Assembly (NCBI GenBank): GCA_903904605.1
Contig: CAIVDC010000016.1
Location: forward strand, 1 to 59,733
Length of the DNA: 59,733 bases
Direction: 5' to 3'
Source: an uncultured Sterolibacterium sp.
Lineage (GTDB): Bacteria; Pseudomonadota; Gammaproteobacteria; Burkholderiales; Rhodocyclaceae
Numbering within the stretch: the first letter of the stretch is position 1; every line of letters begins with the position of its first letter. A program made the translations under genes and the position numbers. This document shows, piece after piece, positions 16,803 through 24,903 of this stretch. The notes under the pieces were generated by a model. It was not told the DNA's origin, made no database searches, and was given only the letters and a program-made list of their open reading frames with translations.

Positions 16803-18405
16803 GGGAAAGGGCAAGAGCGCTGCCGCACCGCAGGTGTTCGATCTGAACGGCCGCGACGGCCTGCCGGACGTGGGCTTGGCTGGATTCAAGGCCCACAACC
16901 TGATCCGGATGGCGACCATGGGCTTGTCGGTGCCGCAGGGTTTCGTCCTGGCGACCGACTGGTGCAAGTCCGCACAGGCAGGCGAAGAGCTAAACGCGCA
17001 GCTATCGAGCCTGCTGCAGGCCGCCACCCGTAACCTCGAACAGGCGACCGGCCTGGGATTCGGCAGCGCGAGGCGCCCCCTGCTGGTCTCGGTCCGTTCC
17101 GGCGCCCCGGTTTCCATGCCCGGCATGATGGAAACCGTGCTCAATGTCGGGCTCAATGATCTGTCGCTGACCGGCCTGTTGCGGCTGACGGGCGATCATC
17201 GGCTGGCATGGGATTCCTATCGCCGCCTGATCCAGGACTTTGCCGAGATCGTGGCCGGAGTTCCCGCTTCGCCTTTCGATGCGGCACTGGATGCCGCCCT
17301 GCGACGGGGCGGAGTCGAGCTTGCCCGGCAACTGGACTTTCGAGCCCTGCGCGACCTTGCGCGCAGCTATCTTGCGCTTTATCGCGAGCACACCGGCCAT
17401 GACTTCCCCCAGGACCCGTTCGTGCAGTTGGCCGCCGCCACCCGTGCGGTGTTCGCTTCCTGGATGTCGGCCAAGGCGGTCGAATACCGCCGATTGAATA
17501 CTCTGCCGGACGACCTCGGCACTGCCGTGACGATTCAGCGCATGGTGTTCGGCAATGCCGGCGGCAACTCCGGCGCCGGCGTCGGTTTCACGCGCGACCC
17601 GTCAACCGGAGAGAAGCGCCTTTATGTCGACTGGCTGACCCAGGCGCAGGGGGAAGACATCGTTTCGGGACGCCGCCGGGTGTCGTCGGACAGCGAAGGC
17701 CCCGACTGGCTGATGCAAAGACTGGCAGGCGTCTCGGAGTCCCTGGAAGAGGCATTCCTCGACGCCCAGGAGTTCGAATTCACCGTCGAAAACGGCGAAT
17801 TGTTCATGCTGCAGACGCGCACCGCCAAGCGCACCGCCCTGGCGGCGCTGCGCATGGCGGTCGATCAGGCGGACGCCGGGCTCATTAGCGCAGAAGAAGC
17901 CCTGAGACGCCTGTCCTCCATCGACATCGAAAAGATCACCCTCCGGCGCATCGAATCTCCCGAGCCGCCGCTCGGCCTGGCCGTCCCGGCAGGAACCGGC
18001 GTTGCCCAGGGGCCGGCAGCGTTCTCCGTGGCAGCGGCCCAGGCGTTTGCGAAACGGGGTACGCCCGCCATTCTGGTGCGCAACGAAATCGCCACCGACG
18101 ACATCGCCGGGATCGCAGTCGTCAGCGGCATTCTGACCGCCACCGGCGGCCGCACCTCGCATGCTGCCGTGGTGGCTCGGCAGATGGGCAAAGTCTGTCT
18201 CGTCGGCTGCGCGGCCCTGAGCGTCGACGAAAGGGCACGGCAGGCAACTCTGGCGGGAACCGTGATTTTGGAAGGCGACTCTTTATGCATCGATGGAGAC
18301 GCCGGCACCATCTATGCCGGCAGTCCGAGGATCAGCAGCGAACAGCCGAAGGCGCTGATCGCCCGGGTCGAAGCATGGCGCGCGGCAGGCCGGTCGATCG
18401 CATGA
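16795..18405 (+). CDS. PPDK-like phosphotransfer protein lacking the PEP/pyruvate barrel
   Basis: A 536-residue protein matching the first two thirds of pyruvate phosphate dikinase. An ATP-grasp nucleotide domain (about 15-340) includes LLVSVRSGAPVSMPGMMET and GNSGAGVGFTRDPSTGE. A swivelling phosphohistidine domain (about 380-520) includes GGRTSHAAVVARQ, with the carrier His456. The C-terminal TIM barrel that binds PEP/pyruvate in the roughly 880-residue enzyme is absent and the frame stops cleanly, so this looks like a specialised form rather than a break. Chemistry expected from the family: ATP plus Pi (or water) phosphorylates the histidine; the acceptor is unknown. The ATG overlaps the DUF47-like gene, so the partner may supply or receive the phosphoryl group. 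Confidence 0.8.
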   Translation: MPKGKGKSAAAPQVFDLNGRDGLPDVGLAGFKAHNLIRMATMGLSVPQGFVLATDWCKSAQAGEELNAQLSSLLQAATRNLEQATGLGFGSARRPLLVSVRSGAPVSMPGMMETVLNVGLNDLSLTGLLRLTGDHRLAWDSYRRLIQDFAEIVAGVPASPFDAALDAALRRGGVELARQLDFRALRDLARSYLALYREHTGHDFPQDPFVQLAAATRAVFASWMSAKAVEYRRLNTLPDDLGTAVTIQRMVFGNAGGNSGAGVGFTRDPSTGEKRLYVDWLTQAQGEDIVSGRRRVSSDSEGPDWLMQRLAGVSESLEEAFLDAQEFEFTVENGELFMLQTRTAKRTALAALRMAVDQADAGLISAEEALRRLSSIDIEKITLRRIESPEPPLGLAVPAGTGVAQGPAAFSVAAAQAFAKRGTPAILVRNEIATDDIAGIAVVSGILTATGGRTSHAAVVARQMGKVCLVGCAALSVDERARQATLAGTVILEGDSLCIDGDAGTIYAGSPRISSEQPKALIARVEAWRAAGRSIA

Positions 18406-18487
18406 ACCGCCGCCTCGGGCAGGCGACAAGACGGTGTTTTCCGGATTACAATTCCCGCTCCCGACAGGGCCAAAAGATGCAGACGAC

Positions 18488-18688
18488 ATGAGCACCTCGG
18501 CATACACCGATCCAGACCCCGAGAATCTCTTTGCCATCGAGGCGCTTGCCGAGGAAATCGATCGTCCGGTGGCGGAAGTGGAAAAGGCATTTGCCAGGAA
18601 TTTCGAACGCCTGAGCATGAACGCACGCATCAAGGACTATCTGATTGTGCTGACCTGCAAGAAGGTGCGGGAAGAACTGCGCAAATAG
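18488..18688 (+). CDS. DUF3562-like small protein
   Basis: A 66-residue protein (MSTSAYTDPDPENLFAIE...) with a helix-turn-helix-like core, AEEIDRPVAEVEKAFARN, and a basic C-terminus. It resembles short proteins annotated DUF3562, found beside phosphate and stress genes in betaproteobacteria. The start at 18488 is chosen over an in-frame upstream ATG (18434) to match the compact family length. TACAAT at 18447-18452 may be its -10. Function unknown; a DNA-binding role is possible. Confidence 0.65.
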   Translation: MSTSAYTDPDPENLFAIEALAEEIDRPVAEVEKAFARNFERLSMNARIKDYLIVLTCKKVREELRK

Positions 18689-18774
18689 CCTCGGCCGAGC
18701 AGGCATCCGGAAGCCCGTGCGCGGCTGTCGCGAGCGAAGCCTGGACGATTCCGCCCTCTTGGCTGGGCTTGCGA

Positions 18775-19800
18775 TCAAGGCCCTCCTGGCGGGCCGGCTT
18801 CGAGGCCTCGGCAGCGATTCCCCTTTCCTGCGCTCCACTTGCCGCCCAGCGCGGCCAGGCTGAGGGCGCCGACGAGCAGAGGGAAGTAGAGCGTCGCGGA
18901 ACGCCACAAGACCAGTGCGCCCGCCATGCTCGCATCCGGCACCCAAGGTGCGAGGGCTGCAGCGAGCGCCATATCGGCACTCCCGCCGCCGGCCGGGATG
19001 CCGGTCCACAGAGCCAGATGAAGAATCACCGCCTGCAGCACGATCACGAAGCCGTACGGCAGGCGATGACCGAGGTCCGCCAGGACGACCCAGAGCACGC
19101 CATAACGGGTGAGCCACTGGACGAGCGTCAACAGCAGCAAGGCGGCATTCCGCGCCAACTCGCCATGCGCAAGCAGGCCCAGTTGTGTCCGGAGCTGAGC
19201 AAGAAATTCAGCGCAACGCGCTCGCCTTGATTGCAGCCAGGGTAAGGCGCAGGCGCAGGTGCGCACGGCCGAAAGCAGCTTGTGGCGGCCATACCAGAGT
19301 CCGCAGAGTGCCGCCAGGACGACGCTCAGCAGGGCCCCGTAGGCCGACCCGGAAACCTTGGGCGCGACCTGTGCCAATGGACCCAGCGCCGAGAACACTG
19401 CGACAGGCACCACCAGCGCGAAGAAGAGCCAGTCGAGCGCCTGCTCGGCGCCCACGACCGCGGTCGCGACGACCCACGAGGTGCCGGCCCTGCTCAACAA
19501 TGCCACGTTGACGGCATAGCCGGCCGCGCCTGCGGGCGATGACAGATAGGCAAAATCGGTGGCCAGCGATATCGCCAGGGTACGCAGAAAGGCCGGGCGC
19601 TGGCCGATGCTGACCAGCAGTATCTGGAGCTTGCCCGCTTTCGCGACGCCGCTGACTGTCGCCAGACCGGCCAGGATCAGGATCATCCGCGGCTCAAGAT
19701 CGTGCAAGCTGGCGAGAACGTCCGCGCCACCCAGCATGAACGGCGAGCCGATGGCGAGCCCGAGGCCGGCGGCGGCCGCTAGCGCGGCAACGCGGCGCAC
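18775..19800 (-). CDS. YbhN-like lysylphosphatidylglycerol-synthase-type membrane protein
   Basis: A 341-residue integral membrane protein with 8 or so hydrophobic helices. It has the family hallmark of an early SSPAGAAGYAVN loop and a late IPAGGGSADMALA loop. These proteins (UPF0104/YbhN, related to the membrane half of MprF) are linked to lipid flipping or glycolipid export. The GTG at 19800 has GGAAGG 6 bp upstream and overlaps the deacetylase gene by 22 bp, hence coupled. As the last gene of a glycosyltransferase-deacetylase-flippase operon, it may move the glycolipid product across the inner membrane (inference). Confidence 0.75.
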   Translation of the reverse strand: MRRVAALAAAAGLGLAIGSPFMLGGADVLASLHDLEPRMILILAGLATVSGVAKAGKLQILLVSIGQRPAFLRTLAISLATDFAYLSSPAGAAGYAVNVALLSRAGTSWVVATAVVGAEQALDWLFFALVVPVAVFSALGPLAQVAPKVSGSAYGALLSVVLAALCGLWYGRHKLLSAVRTCACALPWLQSRRARCAEFLAQLRTQLGLLAHGELARNAALLLLTLVQWLTRYGVLWVVLADLGHRLPYGFVIVLQAVILHLALWTGIPAGGGSADMALAAALAPWVPDASMAGALVLWRSATLYFPLLVGALSLAALGGKWSAGKGNRCRGLEAGPPGGP

Positions 19801-20537
19801 CGATATCCTTCCACGGCCTGACGCTTGGTGAGCGTCGTCCTGTCGCCGAGAAGGCGCTCGATCAAGTGCAGCCACGCGGTCCTCATTTCGGGATGCGCGG
19901 CATCGGACGGATGCAGGGCGACACGCAGCAGCGGCATGGCCGCGCTCGCCGCCGCCATGGACTTGAGCCAGAGCCGGCTGCCGAAGCGCCGCCAGGGCGA
20001 GCGCGACGACGCGGTGATGCACGGTGCGTTGATGCGGCTGCCGTCGGCAAGACGCAGCAGGGCCGAGCGCGAGCTGGTGTAGCAGAGCGATGAGCGACGG
20101 ATGGCCGCTCTGGCGCCTTCACCGGCGAGCCATGCCGGGGCCACGAAGCCCGATACTGGCCAGCCGCAGCCCTCGAGTTGCGTCCGCCCACTATCGATGC
20201 GGACAGCCGCTTCCCCCGCCGTCAGGGCGGCGAACTCGCCTTCGCCATCTGTCAGAACCCGCCGCCGCAACCATGATGCCGGGTTTTGCGGCGCGGCCGC
20301 CTCGTCGAGATGATAGTAGCCATGCAGTGCGACTTCGGCACCGGCCGCGACGCGGGCATCGACCGCGCGCACGAACCAGGGCGCGCGGTCGATGCGCCCG
20401 GCACGATGGTAGTCGGGAACGATGAGCAGCGTGAGCGCCAGGGGGCCCAGGCGCTCAAGCATCTCCAGCAGCGCTTCGCATTCCGGCCAAGTGGCGGGAG
20501 CGACGTCGTGAATCGCGATACACAGGCCGCGAGCCAT
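19779..20537 (-). CDS. DUF2334 polysaccharide-deacetylase-like protein
   Basis: A 252-residue NodB-like barrel protein. CIAIHDVAPATWPECEALL gives the first catalytic-type Asp (IHDV) and EVALHGYYH supplies the metal-binding H-x-x-x-H. Later motifs GFVAPAWL and LLRVALHPSDA complete the DUF2334 pattern. These enzymes are thought to remove acetyl groups from sugar polymers or glycolipids. The ATG at 20537 overlaps the TGA of the glycosyltransferase, indicating an operon. No signal peptide is visible, so the cytoplasm is the likely site. Confidence 0.78.
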   Translation of the reverse strand: MARGLCIAIHDVAPATWPECEALLEMLERLGPLALTLLIVPDYHRAGRIDRAPWFVRAVDARVAAGAEVALHGYYHLDEAAAPQNPASWLRRRVLTDGEGEFAALTAGEAAVRIDSGRTQLEGCGWPVSGFVAPAWLAGEGARAAIRRSSLCYTSSRSALLRLADGSRINAPCITASSRSPWRRFGSRLWLKSMAAASAAMPLLRVALHPSDAAHPEMRTAWLHLIERLLGDRTTLTKRQAVEGYRCAALPR

Positions 20538-21667
20538 CAGTCGCCCATCACCGTGGCGATCTCCCCCATGGCCGGACGTTGCCGCGCTAGATGCGCATAG
20601 CGCGCCAATTGCCGCGTCAAGGTCTGCTTCCAGGAATAGGCGCATTCGACCCGTTGCCGCGCCTGCCGGCCGAGTTGTTCGATGTCGCTCCGGTAAAGGG
20701 TGCGAACGGCTGCGACGAGCGAGTCGACGTGTCCCGGCCGGGCAATCGTGCCGACGGACGCGTCGACAATTTCCGGCACCGCTCCGGAGCGAACGCCGAT
20801 CACCGGCCGGCCGCTGGCCATCGCCTCGAGAAACACCAGCCCGAAGGTTTCATGCTCCCCTGCGTGTATCAGGGCGTCGCAGCTCGCCAGGAGCCGGCTC
20901 AGCCGGAGCGTGTCCGGCTCGTAGGGCAGCAGCGTCTGTTGGCGCGACAGGCGACGCCGCCGATTGCCGCCGACGACCAGCAGATGGTAGGGCGGCCCCA
21001 GTTGTTCGACGGCGCGCTGAAGCAGCGGCACCCTCTTCTCGGCGGAAAGCCGTCCCGCATAAATGAGCAGGCGCGTGTCGCCGGGCAGACCCAGTTCCGC
21101 GCGGAGCGACGGGTCGCGCCGGGACGGATGAAACAGGCTCGTATCGACGCCGAGCGGCTGGACCACCACCCGATCGATGCCGAGGCCATGCAATCGCGCT
21201 GCCATCGACCGGCTCGGCGCCATGACGAGATCGAACCGGCCGTAAAGGTTGCGCAGATAGGCGTCGACAGCGGCCCGTGCCGTATCGCCAAGCCGTGCGC
21301 CGACTAGACGGGAAAGATCGGAATGGACGAACGCGACAGCCGGTACCCCGAGCCGGTCCGCCGCACGCAGTGCGGCCCAGGCCACGTGATAGGGATCGCC
21401 TGCCTCGATCAGGTCGGGCTCGAGGGCGCAAAGCCCGTCCGACCAGGCGCCGGTGCCGATAGGCATTCGGTAACCGTTGCCGAAGGGAATCCTTGGGCTG
21501 GGCAACTCGACCAGGCCGGTCCGCGCCGAACCCCGGCCCGAACCGGGGACGACCATCGTATGCCTGATTCCCGGCTGCGCGGCGAGAAAGGACTGCTTGG
21601 TCAGCAGATAGCGCTTGACGCCGCCGCTTTGTGGCGCAAAGAAAAGCGTGGTATCGATGATATGCAT
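20537..21667 (-). CDS. GT4-family glycosyltransferase (third in window)
   Basis: A 376-residue GT-B glycosyltransferase. The N-terminal domain has SGGVKRYLL and HSDLSRLV segments; the C-terminal domain has YAGRLSAEKRVPLL and the E-x7-E motif in HETFGLVFLEAM. It belongs with the alpha-mannosyltransferase/lipid-glycosyltransferase branch. First gene of an operon with the DUF2334 deacetylase and the flippase-like protein. A Pho-type box (21750-21767) lies about 85 bp upstream. It could make a glycosyl-diacylglycerol or a surface glycan. Confidence 0.82.
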   Translation of the reverse strand: MHIIDTTLFFAPQSGGVKRYLLTKQSFLAAQPGIRHTMVVPGSGRGSARTGLVELPSPRIPFGNGYRMPIGTGAWSDGLCALEPDLIEAGDPYHVAWAALRAADRLGVPAVAFVHSDLSRLVGARLGDTARAAVDAYLRNLYGRFDLVMAPSRSMAARLHGLGIDRVVVQPLGVDTSLFHPSRRDPSLRAELGLPGDTRLLIYAGRLSAEKRVPLLQRAVEQLGPPYHLLVVGGNRRRRLSRQQTLLPYEPDTLRLSRLLASCDALIHAGEHETFGLVFLEAMASGRPVIGVRSGAVPEIVDASVGTIARPGHVDSLVAAVRTLYRSDIEQLGRQARQRVECAYSWKQTLTRQLARYAHLARQRPAMGEIATVMGD

Positions 21668-21733
21668 GCGGCCCCTGTGTTCGGTAAGACCTCATCACGG
21701 CAAATCGCGGCGCATCAGGAGGCTGTCGCGAAA

Positions 21734-21767
21734 AGTCTGCGCCACACAGATTACGCAGCGATGACAG
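21734..21767 (-). promoter_or_regulatory. Pho promoter of the glycosyltransferase-deacetylase-flippase operon
   Basis: On the minus strand, CTGTCAT (21767-21761), a 4-bp spacer and GCGTAAT (21756-21750) are followed after 10 bp by CAGACT (21739-21734), a weak -10. It is divergent from the phosphodiesterase promoter. Confidence 0.6.
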
Positions 21768-21821
21768 GCCCCGCTGGGCGTTGCCTGGGGCTGCCCGCCG
21801 ACCGGGACTGCTTCGTCATGG

Positions 21822-21855
21822 CCTTCATCATTCTGTAACGGAAGTGGCATAGATT
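21822..21855 (+). promoter_or_regulatory. Pho promoter of the phosphodiesterase lipoprotein gene
   Basis: CCTTCAT (21822), a 4-bp spacer and CTGTAAC (21833) are followed after 10 bp by TAGATT (21850-21855). The predicted start is near 21862, 60 bp before the ATG. Confidence 0.72.
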
Positions 21856-21921
21856 GCGTCGGCGCGACTGCCGAGGCAGCGCGCTTTCGCCGACCAACCG
21901 CCCCAATGGGAGATTCAAGCC

Positions 21922-24066
21922 ATGAAGTTGAACGATGCCCTGATCGCCGTCCTAGCTGCCAGCGGCCTGCTTGCCGGCTGCGCAGGGGATTCCACGTCCT
22001 CGTCCAATCCATCGGCGCTGGCGCCGACCCGCAGCATCATCATGGTCTGGGACGGCCTGCGTCCGGACTCGGTCAATGCCACCGACACGCCCAACCTCTA
22101 CGCATTGCGCAAGAGCGGCACCAACTTCAGCGACAACCACTCGACTTACCCGACCTTCACCATGATGAACGGGTCGTCCTTCGCCACCGGCGCCTTCCCC
22201 AAGACCAGCGGCTTCTATGGCAACACCTTCTGGACCCCGCCCCAGGGCAGTGCCAACACCATCCCTGTCGGCAGCAGCGCCGCCGGCACCAATCAGGATT
22301 ACGTGGACCCGGTGTTCACCGAGGACTACCAGGTCCTGGCCACACTCAACACCTACTACAGCGGCCAACTGCTGCTGGTGAAGAGCCTGTTCGCCACCGC
22401 GCAGAGCGCCGGCCTGGCGACCGCCACGATAGGCAAGTCGGGCGCGGCCTACATCCAGGATCTGGGACAGGGCGGCTACTTCCTCGACGAGAACACCGTG
22501 ATGCCGCGCAGCCTGGTGACCGAACTCCAGAGCAACGGCTACGCCCTGCCGGCCAATACCGTCAAGGGCTACGCCGGCAGCAACGCCGTGACCCTGGCCG
22601 GCAACAACGGCAGCCCGACCGCCAAGGCCGGCTATGTCACCTTCAACACGACGGCCTACGATCCCAGCGGGTCGATTGCCATAGCGGCGCGAGACTCCAC
22701 CGACACCACCCAGGGCGCGCCCGAGGATGCCGCCAACAAGTACATGATGTCGATATTCACCCAGTACATCCTGCCCAACAAGAAGCCGATGCTGTCCCTG
22801 ATCTGGTTCCGCACGCCCGACAACGTCGAGCACGGCTACGGGCCGGGCAGCGCCAATGCCACGGCCGGACTGCGTTCCCAGGACGCGCGCCTGGGCGAGC
22901 TGATCTCGGCCCTCAGGGCCAACGGCATGGACAACAGCACCAACATCATCGTCGTCTCCGACCACGGCCACAGCAGCGTTTCCGGTCCGCTCAACCTCTA
23001 TCCGCTGCGCGCCATCACGCCGTCCGCCACCCTGCCCAACGGCGCGCCGGTCAACGGGTCGACCAGCGGCACGACCACCGCCGCGCTCGGCGCGGTCAAC
23101 GCCGGCGGCTACTCCTTCTCGGGCGACGTGCGCTCCGCCGACCTGTTGACCTACCGCGGCTTCAGTGCCTACGACGGCAGCGGCTGCACGACCTCCGCCA
23201 TGTACGGTTTGAGCGCCGCCGGCGTGCCGACCGTTCCGGTCAAGCTGGATGTCTCTGGAAGTCTATGCGGCGCCGCCAACACCAAGTACCAGGCGATCAG
23301 TTCGACGCTGGCCAGCCCGGTGGCCAGATTCACCGTCCCGGCGCCCGGCAGCCTGCCGGCCAACGGCATCGTGGTTGCGGCCAACGGCGGCTCCGATTAT
23401 TTCTACGTCCCGGGACACGACGCCGCGACGGTGAAGAATCTGGTCAAGTTCCTGCAGCAGCGCGAGGAATACGGCGCCGTCTTCGTCGACAGCCGCTATG
23501 GCGCTCTGCCCGGCACCCTGACCATGGCACAGGTCAACCTGGAAAACGCCAGCCGTCAGAACAACGGCCAGCCCGATGTCGTGGTGAGCTTCAACTGGGA
23601 CTACAGCGCGTCCATCCAAGGCATGCCGGGTATCGAGTTCGAGAGCAGCGGAGGCCAGCGCGGCATGCACGGCAGCTTCGGCATCGCCGACGTGCATAAC
23701 ACCCTGATCGCCAACGGCCCATCCTTCCAGTCCGCGACCGCCGTGACCAATCCGTCGGGCAACGTCGACGTCGCGCCGACCGTGGCCTACCTGCTCGGAC
23801 TGTCCCTGCCCCAGGCCGACGGGCGCATCCTCAACGAAGCGCTGGTGACGCCGGCCAGCAAGTCCACGCCGAGCGTGGTGTCGTCGACCGTGACCCCGGG
23901 CAGCGCTGCGACCGGCCTGCGCTTCGAACTGCCGACCGATCCGACCGGCGCCACGGCCGACTCGTCGCTGACCGGTTCCTACAACATCAGCCTGGCGGTA
24001 AAGGATCTGAGCGTGGATAGCAAAACCTACCGCTACTTCGATTATGCCAAGGCGGTGCGCCAGTAA
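21922..24066 (+). CDS. Lipoprotein type I phosphodiesterase / alkaline-phosphatase superfamily
   Basis: A 714-residue exported protein. The lipobox LLAGC (Cys near residue 20) predicts a membrane-anchored lipoprotein. Alkaline-phosphatase-superfamily metal and nucleophile motifs follow: MVWDGLRPDS, the nucleophile threonine in YPTFTMMNG, VVSDHGHSS and a late HGSFGIADVHN. The family hydrolyses phosphate mono- or diesters (nucleotides, glycerophosphodiesters) outside the inner membrane. An insertion of about 150 residues near 360-510 is rich in Ser, Thr and Gly. The RBS is GGGAG and the Pho promoter fits organophosphate scavenging. Co-directional with the next exported protein. Confidence 0.85.
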   Translation: MKLNDALIAVLAASGLLAGCAGDSTSSSNPSALAPTRSIIMVWDGLRPDSVNATDTPNLYALRKSGTNFSDNHSTYPTFTMMNGSSFATGAFPKTSGFYGNTFWTPPQGSANTIPVGSSAAGTNQDYVDPVFTEDYQVLATLNTYYSGQLLLVKSLFATAQSAGLATATIGKSGAAYIQDLGQGGYFLDENTVMPRSLVTELQSNGYALPANTVKGYAGSNAVTLAGNNGSPTAKAGYVTFNTTAYDPSGSIAIAARDSTDTTQGAPEDAANKYMMSIFTQYILPNKKPMLSLIWFRTPDNVEHGYGPGSANATAGLRSQDARLGELISALRANGMDNSTNIIVVSDHGHSSVSGPLNLYPLRAITPSATLPNGAPVNGSTSGTTTAALGAVNAGGYSFSGDVRSADLLTYRGFSAYDGSGCTTSAMYGLSAAGVPTVPVKLDVSGSLCGAANTKYQAISSTLASPVARFTVPAPGSLPANGIVVAANGGSDYFYVPGHDAATVKNLVKFLQQREEYGAVFVDSRYGALPGTLTMAQVNLENASRQNNGQPDVVVSFNWDYSASIQGMPGIEFESSGGQRGMHGSFGIADVHNTLIANGPSFQSATAVTNPSGNVDVAPTVAYLLGLSLPQADGRILNEALVTPASKSTPSVVSSTVTPGSAATGLRFELPTDPTGATADSSLTGSYNISLAVKDLSVDSKTYRYFDYAKAVRQ

Positions 24067-24105
24067 GGCTCCGCGCCAGCACAGAAAACTTGAGGTCAGA
24101 CACTG

Positions 24106-24783
24106 ATGCAGGAAACATTTTCACCCAAGCACCGGCCGCCGGGGCTGCGGCTCGCCGCGCTCTGCGTGGCGGCCGCGCTTTCCGTGAATGCGCCGGCCAA
24201 GGAAGCGGGCTTCGAGCAGGTATTCAGCGCGCAGGGCGAGCCCGCCACGCTGCACTACCAGGCCGCGTTCGCCGCCAAAGGCGCCGAACACCGCCTCGAA
24301 GTCTGGCGTGACGGCGGCGGGCGCCTGAAGCGCCGCACCGACGAGGCGATCGAGACCTACGTCTTCCGCCGACCGGGCGATGCCGAATTCCGCATGTCGA
24401 TTCTGGACAGGAAGAAACGCATCCACACCCGGATAGACCGGAGCAATCTCTATCGCATCGGCAACTTCACCGACTGGTTCGACCTGGCCCACGGCCTCAA
24501 GCATCCGATGGGCGAATATCGGCTAGGCCGGGCCCGGGCGCCGGTAGCCGCCGCGAAGGCCATCGCGGCCTGCCGGTGGTATGATCTGAGCCAGGGCGGA
24601 CGCACCAGCCACATCTGCTGGAGCGCGCAAATCCGCCTGCCCTTGGTGATCCAGGCGCAGAACGGGGAAGTGGTTTGGCGAGTGACGGCCTGGGACCGGA
24701 AAGCTATCCCCCCGGCCATCTTCGAGATCCATGACCAAGGCTTTATCCAAAACGACGCCAACCAGGATATTGAAAGCGACTGA
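24106..24783 (+). CDS. Exported protein of unknown function
   Basis: A 225-residue protein with an N-terminal hydrophobic segment after a charged start (LRLAALCVAAALSVNAPA), consistent with a signal peptide cut near residue 31. The mature part has alternating strands (YVFRRPGDAEFRMSILD, QIRLPLVIQAQNGEVVWRV) like a small lipocalin- or LolA-like beta barrel. That fold guess is tentative. It is 39 bp after the phosphodiesterase gene and probably in the same Pho operon. Confidence 0.65.
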   Translation: MQETFSPKHRPPGLRLAALCVAAALSVNAPAKEAGFEQVFSAQGEPATLHYQAAFAAKGAEHRLEVWRDGGGRLKRRTDEAIETYVFRRPGDAEFRMSILDRKKRIHTRIDRSNLYRIGNFTDWFDLAHGLKHPMGEYRLGRARAPVAAAKAIAACRWYDLSQGGRTSHICWSAQIRLPLVIQAQNGEVVWRVTAWDRKAIPPAIFEIHDQGFIQNDANQDIESD

Positions 24784-24903
24784 GCAAGGCACGCCAGGCT
24801 TTCCTTTCGGCGTGATCGAGAACGGCCGGCCCGGGGATAGACGCGGACAAATTCCCCGGACGATTCGAGGCGCAGGCCGAGCTATCGGGACCGGGCCGGG
24901 TCG

